Source of the DNA: Apophysomyces variabilis
Taxonomy: Eukaryota > Mucoromycota > Mucoromycetes > Mucorales > Mucoraceae
Assembly (NCBI GenBank): GCA_002749535.1
Contig: MZZL01000137.1
Span: 84,345 to 148,344, forward strand
Length of the DNA: 64,000 nt
Direction: 5' to 3'
Made by a program: the position numbers and the translations under genes. Shown piece by piece: positions 25,013 through 36,594 of the stretch. How positions within the stretch are numbered: position 1 is the stretch's first letter; every line of letters begins with the position of its first letter. The notes under the pieces are model-generated. The model saw nothing but the letters and a program-made list of their open reading frames with translations, ran no database searches and had not been told where the DNA came from.

Positions 25013-28000
25013 ATGCACTACCATCCCTTACTGCAAGGTGTTCTAAACGAACCACGGCTTTCAACAAATAGACTTTCCATTATCTTACTACCGCCTTCTA
25101 ATGAATTACGTCCTATGGACGGATCTTTTGAATTCCTTGGTATGGACCCATTCCATAAATGAGTAAACGAAAAAAGGGAAAGCATCTGCGTCTAAATTAA
25201 AAGAGCTCGCTTTTGTTGCTGTCTATAGCCAGTCATGTCATTCCATTGTCTTCTTCTTTTGTGGTCACCTCCATATCAGACACACTTCAACGCACAACCA
25301 CCACCGCCACCACGAATTCCCCCTTGCCTCGTCCCTCTTTGTCAGCATCGTCCGTCTTTTCACGCATAAAATCGCCGAAGACCCCTTTCCAAAAGCACTC
25401 CGACCAACACGAGGCTGTTCTCACTACTGTCAATGACAAACCCGTTATCATCCGGAATAACGTCATCACTATGCTTACCCGCACCGCCAATATCGTTGGT
25501 GATACTTGCTTATATGCCGAAGACGGGGATGCGATAAAGCACGTGCTGCTCTATCTTGACAGATCTATCGTTCCATGTGAGGATCATTCCACCAAGAATA
25601 AGACCGTGATACCAACACCTCAACCATCGTAAGGCACTGGATTTTGCTTGTGAAGAGCATCCTATTGATCCAAACATTTCAGGTTCAAAGACATCCTTCT
25701 GAAACATCAAGGTGACGCCTTGAATCGTCTCGTCCAGGACTTTTGTGATGCAGTGATAGAAATGGATGACCGCGAGCAAGTGCAGAAAAGTGTGGAAGAA
25801 TTGATGTCAAAAGGATATGATGTATGTAACCATGATAGCATGTTGAACCATATCATCCTTAAAGACACATCATCCAGCTTCTGAATCGCATAGATCGGTC
25901 CTTGTTTACCTTTGTAGACAATATCTATGTTGCATTTGAAAGGTAACGATGATCCTCAGAGAGAGAAGAGAAAAGATGGACAAACTAAATGCATGTCCCA
26001 TCTAGTTATTTAATGGAAAGTATATACGATGTGGTTTTCTTCATCATCACGCAGCTTGTCCTCGACGATGATATCCAAATCAGCAAAATTTTAGATCGAA
26101 TGTACTGCTTAGACTTTAATCAAGTGGGCCTTCCTCCAATACCCAACGGAAGAGAAAGAGTACGAAGAGCTATTGATATATTTGAAAAGATCGGATCTTA
26201 CCGTACGCCAAGCGAAAAATTAGACTGCCTTTTAGCTACGATTAATCAATTGATACAAGATCTCATAGAGGAAGGTGCGTAATGAAAAGGGAAAAAAAAA
26301 GGTTTTAAGTGACGTTAAGTTTTAACTTTGTATGCAGACGAGCAGGAGGAGGAGGAGGAGGAGGAGGAGGAGGAGGAGGAGGAGAAGGAGAGCCTAGACT
26401 CGGATTCTTTGGTTCCGCTTTTGTTACTTACCATTTTGCGGAGCCGTGTGCCTCATTTGTTGGCAAACCTTATCTACATGAAGGTTAATATAACTTGGTT
26501 TACTTGTGTGCAACGAACCATCTCACGGGAAAACCTTGAAAGGATTACACGTTCGAAAGAAACCTTACCGTAGGAAGTCATGGTTTTGCCTTGAGCACCT
26601 TTGAAGGCGTCCTACATTATATCAGAGAAAGCAGTGATCCGTTGATCCAGCTTGCCGGTCAGAATTTGACGTTCTGGTCTGCCATTCGCCATGCGGACAG
26701 ACCGACTGTCGTGCGCTTTTATGAGTCGCCGGATCTGTTCGCCACTGTCTGTGATGCTCGCGATGATCATGGTAATGATGCATTAATCATGGCTTGCCGG
26801 ACTGGTCAAGCAGAATTGGTTGACTATATCCTCCAAAAGCAACGGACGAGGGTCGTCAATCACGAAGGACAAACGCCCTTAATGACAGCTATCCAAGCAG
26901 AATCACCCGAAACGATGAGCATGCTACTGCGTGATCATCATGTACTGAAGACGATCAATGCAAGGGATAAGCATGGTAATACTGCTTTCCTGATAGCATG
27001 TAAGCAGCGCACGGATGCCTATATCAGCCTTCTGTTGGATAAAGGTGCGGAACCCAATGTTTCCAATCATTTAGGCGAAGGACCATTCCATATTGCCTGT
27101 AGGCATGCATCCTCGCAAGTGGTCCGCACGTTGCTCGATACTGCTAGTTCGATGTTATCATGGCAAGATCTGCAAGGTGCCACTTTCTTTCATGTTTGTG
27201 AAGATCCTGCTTTATTCAAGGAATGTATAAGTCATCCCAATGCGCAAGTGGATAAGCTAGATAAGCATCGTCAGACTCCTTTGTTATTGTGGGCTGCCAA
27301 AGGTCGATTGGATATAGTAGAACTTCTAATGAACTGTGGGACGGTGAGCCGATACCGTCTCGATGAGGCAGGTCAATCCGTACTGCATCTGATTTCGCAG
27401 CGCCTTCTGAGCAAGGCTCTTGTTTTTGGAGAATTCAGGTTGGAAGATGTGCTTCATAGATTTAGCCTCCTTGCGAATGTTCGTAATGAAGCGGGGGAGA
27501 CGGCCTTACATATTGCTGCTGCCATCACTTCACCTTCGGAATTAAGCATCCGGTTCGTTCGCTGCTTGGTAGCAATGGGAGCAAGTTTGGAAGCCTTGAA
27601 TGGACGTGGTGAACGAGCCATTGATCAATGCAGGTCTGCTGAGCTGATGGATGTGATGGATGGTATATGTGTGCGTGAGAAAAGAAAGACTGAATGACCA
27701 ATTACGGAGCGAAATTGTTTTGTTTTTCTTTTTTAGATTTGCATCTAGAACAAAATATGCTCGTGGATGATAAGGAACATCCTCCCTGGGCCGTTACTCG
27801 CGTGTCTGCAAATGTTCAAGATCATGCATCTGATATTCATTATATTGTTAGAAGCGGTTGGGTAAAAGTCTGATGAAAATAGAAGAAGCCTACGGAGAAA
27901 AAGAGCTAAACTTTTGTCCATGTGTTTTTTTAGCCAAACGTTCCACAATCCATGCGAACGGTCAAGCGGAAGCTCCAAGACTTTTTGTTTCTTCAAAAGG

Positions 28001-29344
28001 AAATGTTGTACGAATGGCCAGAATCCTTTCTACCGACCTTGGGGCACCTTTTAGATCCGGGGCAAGTCGATCTTCAACCCCCGCCTACTGCGTTGTTAGA
28101 AGAAGCTCTAGGAAGATTGACAAGGTTTATGGATTGGATACAATGCCATCCGCATCTACGGACCCATGATCTTGTTCAATCCTTTGTTCGATCATCGGAA
28201 TTAAGGGTTACTATTATTCTTTTGTTTTGGTTTGCAAAGAAAAAAAAAAGAAGAGGGCTAAGGAAGACTAAAAAAAGAAAAAGGGAACAATGAACTCATG
28301 CCGTAAGCAATAGAAAGAAGTCATGTTACATGGATCTTTCGCGCGAAGAGATCTTCTCCTGGAGACAATATCTGATTCGTATCACACGAATGGAGAAACC
28401 GATGAATCTTACTTCTTTTCGTATACCCAGACGAGCGTGATACCTCTTAGGGATGGTTTGGCGAACCTTTTAGCCAGCTGCAGGCGTTGGAGATTATGTC
28501 AAGAAGGTAATGTACATGGGCGTAAAGCAAATAAAAGAATTAAAATCTTGAGTATAACCTTGTTTTTACTTATTCTAAATCAATGTCTATTATCTCTATT
28601 AAGGTCTGGAAGAGGCAATGACACAAGTCTCTAGGGGTTATGAAGCTTTGGCCATGAGAGAAGTGAATTTCGGGGTTCTGAAGTTATGTGCCAGCCTTAC
28701 ATGTGACACAATGGTAAAATTATACTAAGCTAAAAAGAAAAAAAAGGAAGTTTATTTTGTCAAAAAAAAGTTTGTCAATCCATGGATGTCATTCATCAGC
28801 GCGATCCACTTTATGTATGACCTAACCAATGGCATCTTGGTAAACAACAACTCCCCCAACAAAAAAAAAGACCATAGTTCTTACTATGATCTTCTATTGC
28901 TTTATTTTAGTTGGCTTTAGAGCGACCCTTTTGGTTATTGAATCGACGCACAGCCTTGCGCGAGGATCTGGAGCAGCAACGCGAGGCTTTGCCACGGCGA
29001 TCATTTGGTATATTTCTAGAACATCGCAAACACGCGGAAAATGACAAGGAACAAGTGATACAGGTAGGACAATCAATAATGAAAGAAAGAAATCAAGGAC
29101 TAAGAGGAAAGATGAATATGTCTTATAGACATTGAATGAAATTGAACGTACAGGACGACAGATCAGCCAATCACGGCAAATGATCTCAGACGAGTTAGCG
29201 CATTTTCAGACGATCCATCCTAAACAATTTCAGAAGACTATCCGAGGGTTTGCACGCCAGCAACGAAGGATAGCGAAACTGAAGTTGAGTTGGCTTTTAC
29301 AATTACAAGAGGAAATAAAGCAAGTCAGGGGAGATTGCCATTAA
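25013..29344 (+). CDS. VRL1: VPS9-ankyrin-PX-BAR protein, Vrl1/VARP-like Rab5 GEF
   Basis: An endosomal guanine nucleotide exchange factor for Rab5-type GTPases. Yeast Vrl1 pairs with Vin1 in the VINE sorting-nexin complex. I splice about 14 exons (for example 25013-25140, 25231-25628, 26541-27662, 27935-28209, 29130-29344). Domains in order: N-terminal region starting MHYHPLLQGVL; a VPS9 domain (IYDVVFFIITQ, IPNGRERVRRAIDIFEKI, DSDSLVPLLLLTILRSRVPHL); ankyrin repeats in one large exon (DDHGNDALIMACRTGQAELV, GQTPLMTAIQAESPETM, HRQTPLLLWAAKGRLDIVEL, AGETALHIAAA). A PX domain follows (WAVTRVSANVQ, MRTVKRKLQDFLFLQKEMLY), then a helical BAR-like C-terminus. Two splices rescue frame: an exon ending EFL joined to ASHVIPL, and acceptor AATAG before KEVMLHGSF. 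A run of about 14 Glu codons interrupts the VPS9 domain. Confidence 0.88.
26340..26387 (+). repeat. In-frame GAG trinucleotide microsatellite
   Basis: About 15 near-perfect GAG/GGA units at the start of a VRL1-like exon, encoding an uninterrupted poly-Glu stretch just before the SLDSDSLVPLL segment of the VPS9 domain. Confidence 0.95.
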
Positions 29345-29950
29345 AGGTTACAAGGTTGTTATCGCTTATAGTTCCATGCTTGATGGTTGTATACCCCTGA
29401 TCGCACAATATAACATTTGCTTATTTTCACACACAAATGTTTATACACACAATATATACAGAACCGCACGCGCTGAATTTCATTCTCTCTGTCTTTAGTC
29501 TTTTAGTTGCTTTTAATTTCCCTTACTTTTCATCTTCGCCTCCCCCTTCTTTTTTTACTTTCCCCCTTTCCTTTCCATTTCTCAACTCTTTTTTTTTTTT
29601 TTTTTTTTTTTCTTTTTCTTTTTTTTCTTTTTTTTTTTTTACCCCATCATTCCCATTATCCATCATCATCATCATTATCATCATTAACCCCGTTTTTCTT
29701 TCGCTGCGCTTTCTTTATCTCTTACCCCAGATTTCTTTCTATCTTGGCTCAACCTTATTGTTTCAACACACACACACACTCTCTCCATATGTGTATATTA
29801 TTCGTTTTCTTTTTCTCTCTCTCTCTCTCTCCTCTGTATGTCTTGGCAGCCATTTCCTTTCTCTCTCTCTCTCTCTTTTTTTTTTNTTTACTCTTTCCTT
29901 TTCCTTATATTTCCATCTTTTGTTTTACTTTGTATCATATATATCTAAAC
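29345..29950 (+). promoter_or_regulatory. Long polypyrimidine leader of the G-alpha gene
   Basis: The promoter and 5' leader region is almost pure pyrimidine on the sense strand. It has a T tract at about 29589-29640, an ATC-rich stretch (29645-29690), an ACACAC run (29767-29780) and CT dinucleotide runs (29815-29832, 29861-29877). One base is unresolved (n at 29886). Open frames here encode only Phe/Ser/Leu repeats and are not genes. Confidence 0.7.
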
Positions 29951-31200
29951 CATGGGTTGCTGTCAATCAACCGAACGTATTGAAGAAAAACAACGCCATC
30001 AGGAAATAGAGGCACAATTGAAAAAGGATCGTGCCCTGATGAGAACAGAGATCAAGATGTTGTTGTTAGGTTAGCAAAGCACTCTTATCTCATCGTGACA
30101 GAGAGTATGACATGTTATTTACCTTTCTTTTCTCTCTATAGGTGCTGGTGAATCGGGAAAGTCAACGATTCTTAAGCAGATGAAGTTGATACATGATGGA
30201 GGTTATTCTTACGAAGAACGCGAAAGTTTTAAGGAAGTGATCTTCAGTAACACGATCCAGTCCATGCGGGTCACATTGGAAGCGATGGACGCACTGGGCA
30301 TTGACTTTGAGCATCGGTCGAATGATCGTTACCGACGTCTGGTGTTAGAGGCACCTCCTCAAGTGAGTGTGTTGAGCAAAATCTTGGTGGAGGCCATTGC
30401 GGCTCTGTGGGAAGATAAAGGTGTCCGGGCCTGTGTGGACAGAGCAAAAGAGTTCCAATTGAACGATTCGGCTCAATAGTAAGTTTTGTCTCCCCACGCA
30501 CTTTCTCTTCTCTTCTTTTAATTCATTTTCGGGCTTATAATCTGTCTTTTCTTCTTTTTTTTTATTAACTTTCTTTTTTTATTTGCTCAAAATAAGTTAT
30601 TTTGATGCGATCAGACGGATTGGTGAACCTTCTTATACCCCCAGCGATCAGGATGTTTTGCGTTCGCGTGTCAAATCCACAGGCATCACAGAGACAACCT
30701 TTGTGATAGGCGATCTCACCTACCGTATGTTTGATGTGGGAGGCCAACGGTCTGAACGTAAAAAATGGATCCACTGTTTCGAAAATGTCACCACGTTGGT
30801 CTTCCTCGTGGCCATTTCGGAATACGACCAGGTCTTGTTTGAAGATGAAAGTGTCAACCGACTTCAGGAAGCCTTGACTCTCTTTGATTCTATCTGCAAC
30901 TCGCGATGGTTTATCAGGACCTCGATTATCCTTTTTCTGAACAAAATCGACCTGTTCGCCGAGAAGCTTCCGAAAAGTCCGCTGCGGAATTATTTTGATG
31001 ATTACACAGGCGGAGACAGTTACGAAGCGGCCTGTCAATACTTACTCCAACGCTTTGTGTCCCTCAATACCCGTGCCGAGACAAAACAGATCTACACACA
31101 TTTCACTTGCGCCACGGACACAAACCAAATTAAATTTGTCATGTCAGCAGTCAATGACATTATTGTCCACGAGAATCTGCGTGGTATCGGCCTGTTGTAA
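29951..31200 (+). CDS. Heterotrimeric G protein alpha subunit
   Basis: A GTP-binding alpha subunit coupling receptors to downstream signalling at the plasma membrane. Three exons (29951 to about 30070, about 30142-30478, 30597-31200) give about 354 aa, the usual length. The N-terminus MGCCQS carries myristoylation and palmitoylation sites. The GTPase motifs are GAGESGKS (P-loop), RSRVKSTGI (switch I with the catalytic Arg and Thr), and [19 protein letters not shown] (switch II with catalytic Gln). NKID gives base specificity and TCATDT is the last motif. The C-terminus is ENLRGIGLL: the Cys at position -4 of the Gi class, target of pertussis toxin, is replaced by Ile. It lies 600 bases downstream of VRL1 on the same strand. 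Confidence 0.96.
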
Positions 31201-31578
31201 AAAGAAAACAACACCCCTACCACACCCACACACTCACTCACACACAAACATCCTCTACACACGCATATACATATACATCTTTAACTATTCCCCCTAAAAC
31301 CTTTCTTTTTTCCCATTATTGATTCCCTTTTTGTTTTGCTGTTGTTTATCTTATTTCTCTCCTTTCTTTTTCTTTCTATTTCCTTTCGTGAATTGTACAA
31401 ATAAAGAAAGAAATAAGAAAAAAGTTTTGATGAAATCATTGCAAAGATCGATTATAACTAAAGAGAGAAACAAACGAAAAGAACCAAGCCCCGCATGGAT
31501 TTCTTTATTTATTTATTATCATTAAACTGAAAATGCACTTTCTTTTTTTTTTTCTTTTTTTTTTACTTTTTCAAAAGT
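31201..31578. other. Convergent 3' region between G-alpha and RapGAP genes
   Basis: AT-rich 3' untranslated sequence with CA repeats (about 31225-31265). No gene is seen. Confidence 0.5.
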
Positions 31579-34283
31579 TTAATTTCCTGGTTGAATGTCC
31601 TCATGACTGCCTTGGATCAAACGGCCAGAATGATCGGCTAAAAAAGTACGGGATCGAGTGATCCCACCCGCAGCAGCAGCCAACTTAAGTGTTGCCGTAG
31701 TGGTTGTACTGGTACGTGACGGTCGTCGGCCCATGACACTGGTCATAATACTTTGTGCCCTCGACCGGATCCCTTTGTCAGTCATTGCCGTCGACTTTTG
31801 ATTAGGCTCAACGCTGGGCTGAGGTTGATCCTTGAAACTGGATAGACCTGCACGGTTGATATTTTGTTCCTTTTCCTCGGATCCGTTCGTCAACTTGGAT
31901 TTCGGAAGATCTTATAAATAAAGCATGATAGCAGGTCAGTCACCTTGTTCTCCTCTTTATCATCTTTTTTATAGTATTCAGCCGTCGATGAATTTTTACC
32001 TTCTATGGCTGTATGCCCGCTGCTCCGTCGACGAGTTAAGCTTTTGATATCACGCAGAACGCTGGAACGTGAGCTGGTCGGTATCGGTGGAAGATCGGGC
32101 GTCATTGACCGTGGCGGACTCTCCAAAGCAGCTCGTAGGCTACGTAAACTACCTCGCGAACTTCGTTGCGCTCCCGCCGACTTTGGACGTTCTCCAGCAC
32201 GGCTTTTACTAGCTAGGTTATCTTCGCTCGCCAGACGGCTCGTACTAAAAGTTCTCGTTACATTAGTCGCTTCAAGGCCCGTTTCGACCAATGTTTTAAG
32301 TATCCCCCTGCGGGCCTTCGTATTAGGTATCGCAAATTTATCCGATTTGAGTGCGGCATTTTCAGCATTAATCACTACATATGCAGCAATAAGCATTTTT
32401 GCTTTCTAATCACCATTTTGGCTTGATCATGCAGCTTACATTTTAGGATTAAGAATCCTCGTAATTCGTCTTCGTAAAGTAACGGTGGGCTTCCCAACTT
32501 GGGCCCGAACTCACCAACCTTATCATTGTACACGACTTCAATCCTGCATTTAGTGGATGTACCCAGAAAAGAATGATTAATCATCAAGGCAAGTCAAAAG
32601 AAAAACAAGAACCGAGAGTATGTTGTACCTCCATCGCCTCTTCCCGTCCTTCATCTCAGGATGCACCACGATATAAACATGCAGAAATTGAGACCGAATA
32701 GCATTGGGATCAAATGTTTGCTTCCCACCCTCGACAAAAACAACACAAACGATATCTTGTGCGCATTCACAAGAGTCAGCACAGTTGCCCCTTATTTTTC
32801 GTTTTTGTTTGTTTTGACATTTCCATATCCTTACCGTTTCCAATATACCGCTTTCGATGGACCTGTTGTTTATCATGACGAGGTGGCATCAGTGGCGCAA
32901 CATGGAACATAATTTCATGCTCATTCCAAGAAGACATGTAAGAGAAATCGCCTGATTCTCCAGCTATGTTATGCACGTGGTTAAGCATACTATCGTCAAG
33001 AACCATGCGATAACACCTACTCTTGGTATCCAGACCAGCTGCATAACCCTTGTAATCTTTAAGCTCCACACGCGTCCCAATCACATTGAGAAAGTGCTCA
33101 AATTCTCGAGACAGCCCAGAATTGGAGAACCATTCTTCTTCTGTTTCTTGACCATCACGGACCGTTAGAATCCCAAACTTGTAACAACGCGGGATCTAAA
33201 TCACATGGACTGAGCGATTTATCTTTTCCTTATTACCCAATTCGAAAGGATGCAGTACTAACCCCTATCTCATCAAATCGTAAAAACTCCTTTTCGAGAC
33301 CGGCAAGGATAGTGGCCTCAGCGGCCAATTCTTTGAACGTTCGTAGATCTAGATCAGGATACTTTGATAAAACAGCGGCACGCAAGTGTTTGGTAGCAAG
33401 ATTGCTATGATGCCCGCTAATGAAGGCCGACGACAAACTTCGTAAAGGTTTCCGTTTGCCTTCTGAATAGACGCTGTCAAGGAGATAGCATTGACCTAGT
33501 GCTTCAAGTCGTGCTTCTGTTTCCTTCACTTCAGATTCACGAACAACATCTCGGCGGTTGGGTGGCTATACAGAAAGTTGTAAAAAAAAAGACGTTAGGC
33601 TTTTTTGATGTCTTGTTCCAGGTACAGGATAATCCAAACCTCTTTTCCACGAACAATGATCCGATACTGCGAGCCCTTGAATGTATCTGCGCAAAACTCT
33701 TTCGCGTATTCACGCACCACAGATATAATGACGTAGGTGTCGTCTTTCTGGGGACCGATTAAAGTAATATAAGGTTTGCCGACGAAATAGCGACGAAACC
33801 AGCTGGCCTTAGCGTCCACCTGGTCCGGCCACATGGATGCATAGTCAGCGGGTGTATATCGTTGCGGTATGATCTTGGGTTGTTCAATACGGTAATTGGA
33901 GGAGGGTTTGACAAAGGATTGAGAGGGAATCCATGCATTCGATTTCTTGCAGATGTCTTGCAAACCCAGTAGCTTTTCAATGTCAGCCTTGTTGCACGAA
34001 AAAGCAAAAGATTCGATTTTTGCACAATTACCACTATTTTGATCTGTTGGTCGTCGGTGTTTCCTTCAAAAATAGCTCTGAGCTTTGACAGCTGCTGACT
34101 TAGGCGTGCTACTTCTATAGTAGGCGCGTCTAAAGCATTAATAAGAATTCTGGTACTGTCCAGTGCGATGGAGACATCTTGTTGAATAACATGGGAGGGT
34201 GTTGTGGCAATGGATGCTAATAATGTCGCACAATGTTCAGTGACCCATTCACTGCATTCCCCAACCGTCGGAGGGTGGGTCAT
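31579..34283 (-). CDS. Rap/Ran-GAP domain protein (RapGAP-like)
   Basis: A GTPase-activating protein for a Ras-family (Rap/Rsr1/Rheb-like) GTPase. About nine exons run from the ATG at 34283 to the stop at 31579. The N-terminal 100 residues are helical. A RapGAP N-lobe follows, with WFRRYFVGKPYITLIGPQ. The catalytic lobe has YKFGILTVRDGQETEEEWFS, FEHFLNVIGTRVELKDYKGY and GGLD-like AAGLDTKSRCYRM. It continues with EIMFHVAPLMP, KRYIGNDIVCVVFVEGG and FLHVYIVVHPE. The YIGND Asn is the catalytic 'asparagine thumb' of this GAP class. The C-terminal 270 residues are low-complexity Ser/Arg/Thr with basic phosphorylation-like sites (TRRRSSG, GRRPSRTS). The exact exon borders inside 32.4-33.5 kb are approximate. 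Confidence 0.87.
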
Positions 34284-36594
34284 GGGAGAATGAAAGATGA
34301 GGGTGAAAAATTAAAATGAATAAGGGAAAGGAACAGAGCAGAAAGGCAAAGGAGAGAAAGAGAGAGAAAGAGAGAGAAAAAAGTGAGTGTGTACTTCTCT
34401 CTGTGTGTGTATGTGAGAGAGGAGGAAAACGGTTGGAGGTAGGAGACAGGTTAAGGGGAGTGGGGGGAGGAGGAAGATGGTCAAGTGTGGCCAGTCTCAA
34501 TGAGAGAGAGTTATTGTCGTGACTTGGGACTTCTCTCCATGTTTCATATGCTCATGAATGACTTGATCTTGACCCGTTATGAGAAGCCGTTTGTGTAAAT
34601 AGGGTGACACTTGACAATACAGACTATTTTTGTTCAATGCTCGTTAATTACTATTATTTGTTTACTTCTTCATTGTCACCTATTATCTCCCTTTAAAAAC
34701 CCATGACCCGATGAATAGAAAACAATTAATTAACATTTGCCATACCATCCTGCTTTTAGAAATTGGTTGATGAAAAGCACTTGGCATGCGCATTTTATCC
34801 ATCAGTCTTAAGCAGAACGATCTTCACAGACCTGTATTACTAACTGTAAACTTTGTTGGGGTGAGCAACACAGAAATAAAGCAATCCCTGCATGGAACAA
34901 ATGCAAACTTGTCATGCAATCAATCAATGTCATCATATTTATAACGCGCAGATCCATCAGAAAATGGTTCATGACTATCAGCAGCAAATCAAAACCTATT
35001 CTTAATATTAAGACCTACCATGTATTTCAAATCATGTAGCTGTCAGATTTTCATTTGATCATATCGTGGCAAAGTTTATCACCATGAACATACAGTAAGC
35101 TTATCTGTTAGGTTCCTTGAATGAGCTTCGCTAAGGTGCCAATTTCTTTCTATACTAACCATATAATCACAGTGCTCATTGAACCACTGGATGAATAAGA
35201 GGGCTTTCAAGCTGAAGGTCTAGAGCCTTGATATCAAGGTCATCTGTCAGCAACAACATGACAAAAACCTTAATTTTTTTTGATCGAACGATGTAGCTCT
35301 TTTTGCCCGGATACAGTTATTTATGTGTTGTTTTCCATGTGACAAACAGAATAAATTTAGGGATACAACAGAAAAGTTCAGGTCCACACTGCTATTGTAC
35401 CACAGTACTGAAGTAATGCTGAGCCTACTGTCTGCTCTTCAACGCACTTCAAAGTATGTGCCCATTTTCAGCGATGGTATTACTCTGAACGGGAGCTTTA
35501 GTAACCTTTACGTCCCGACCTAATATAGAACGTTTTAGTGAATGATGCAATGAGCCGTGTGTTCTGTGCCCTACTGTTTTTACTGACAATTAACATGGGA
35601 ATTTATGGTCAGCAACTTCCCGCACATGTTGCCAGGACAGTTGTAGCAGACATCGGAAAAGGATTGCTTGAGCGGCGGTATCCGGAGTCCTCTCTTACTC
35701 TAAAAGAGTACTGCGCATGAAAGTGTAGCCATCTCATTAACGCAATCGATTGCCCGGCCGTTGGTTATACTCATCCTAAGGGAAATACTGTTCTTGACTG
35801 AGTTGTCCAAAGATACCCATTTGTTCATTAGAAAAACGGAGATAGGTAAACTGTACGATCTTTCTCTGTTGTCCTTTTGTCAGCTTCTTTTTCCTACACA
35901 ATTTGTCTTTCCTTGCTTTTCCTTCTCCTTTTTCCTTCTTGTTACATTAAATCCAGTCCATCAATACTATGACTATTTAAGGGAAATCGCTTTTGCTAAT
36001 CTAGTTCAATGTACAGAAACGTTGATTAGAGCTTGTTGAAGTTGTAACTATGTTTTGCTCCTTTCATTAGCGCACGGAGTCTATGACATCCTTGCATAAA
36101 ATATAATATAATAGACAGTCGATTTATTATACATGCTTAGGAAGGTTATCCATTTGTTTATCGTAAATTCAGGCATTGACAGTCTCTCCATGGGTGCTAC
36201 ATCCCTTTATCTCTATGTTAGTTAGCTTGTGGGCAAAGTCGTTACTGTTCTACTTTCTAGATATCGGTGCTATGTCTGTACGTAGTTAAGGTGACGCTCA
36301 TTTAGTTAGAAAAAGGATACCTTTGGAGCCTTTGCTCGACGGTATCAAATACATGCGCTACAGTGGCTATTATGTACCCCTAGGCTGCTTAGACGAGTCA
36401 ATGTTTATGGCATATGACATTTGATCAAAGACTTTCTTGCAACAGACCAGCTGCGCATAAGATAGCCATGGCATCTAAACGGATCCATGCTTAATTTGGA
36501 GAAAAGGGTGCCACTGGGACTAACTCATGTGCACAGCCACCGCTAAATAAACCAAGTTAATTTCATAAGAGTGACCTTGACAGACCTCAACGCG
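34284..36594. other. Gene-poor region, 2.3 kb, promoter side of RapGAP
   Basis: It begins with GA-rich microsatellite sequence (about 34350-34380) upstream of the RapGAP gene. The rest contains no recognised gene, apart from a weak candidate small secreted ORF near 35.55 kb listed separately. Confidence 0.4.
35538..35720 (+). CDS. Possible small secreted protein (weak)
   Basis: A 60-codon frame whose N-terminus, from either of two Mets, looks like a signal peptide: MSRVFCALLFLLTINMGIYG, followed by QQLPAHV, with a plausible cleavage after the Gly. The remaining about 35 residues are unremarkable (ARTVVADIGKGLLERRY). No family is recognised and no downstream exon is obvious. It sits in the gene-poor stretch left of the UEV genes. 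It may be exon 1 of a longer gene or a chance frame. Confidence 0.25.
   Translation: MNDAMSRVFCALLFLLTINMGIYGQQLPAHVARTVVADIGKGLLERRYPESSLTLKEYCA

Noticed and set aside
28323..28634. Apparent frameshift in the VRL1-like gene between two reading frames
   Set aside because: An intron acceptor at AATAG (about 28312) joins LR to KEVMLHGSF in frame, so no frameshift is needed. The other frame (SREEIFSWRQY) ends in a stop.
29437..30009. Frames of 158-190 codons upstream of the G-alpha gene
   Set aside because: They translate only pyrimidine microsatellites into Phe/Ser/Leu runs and cross an unresolved base.
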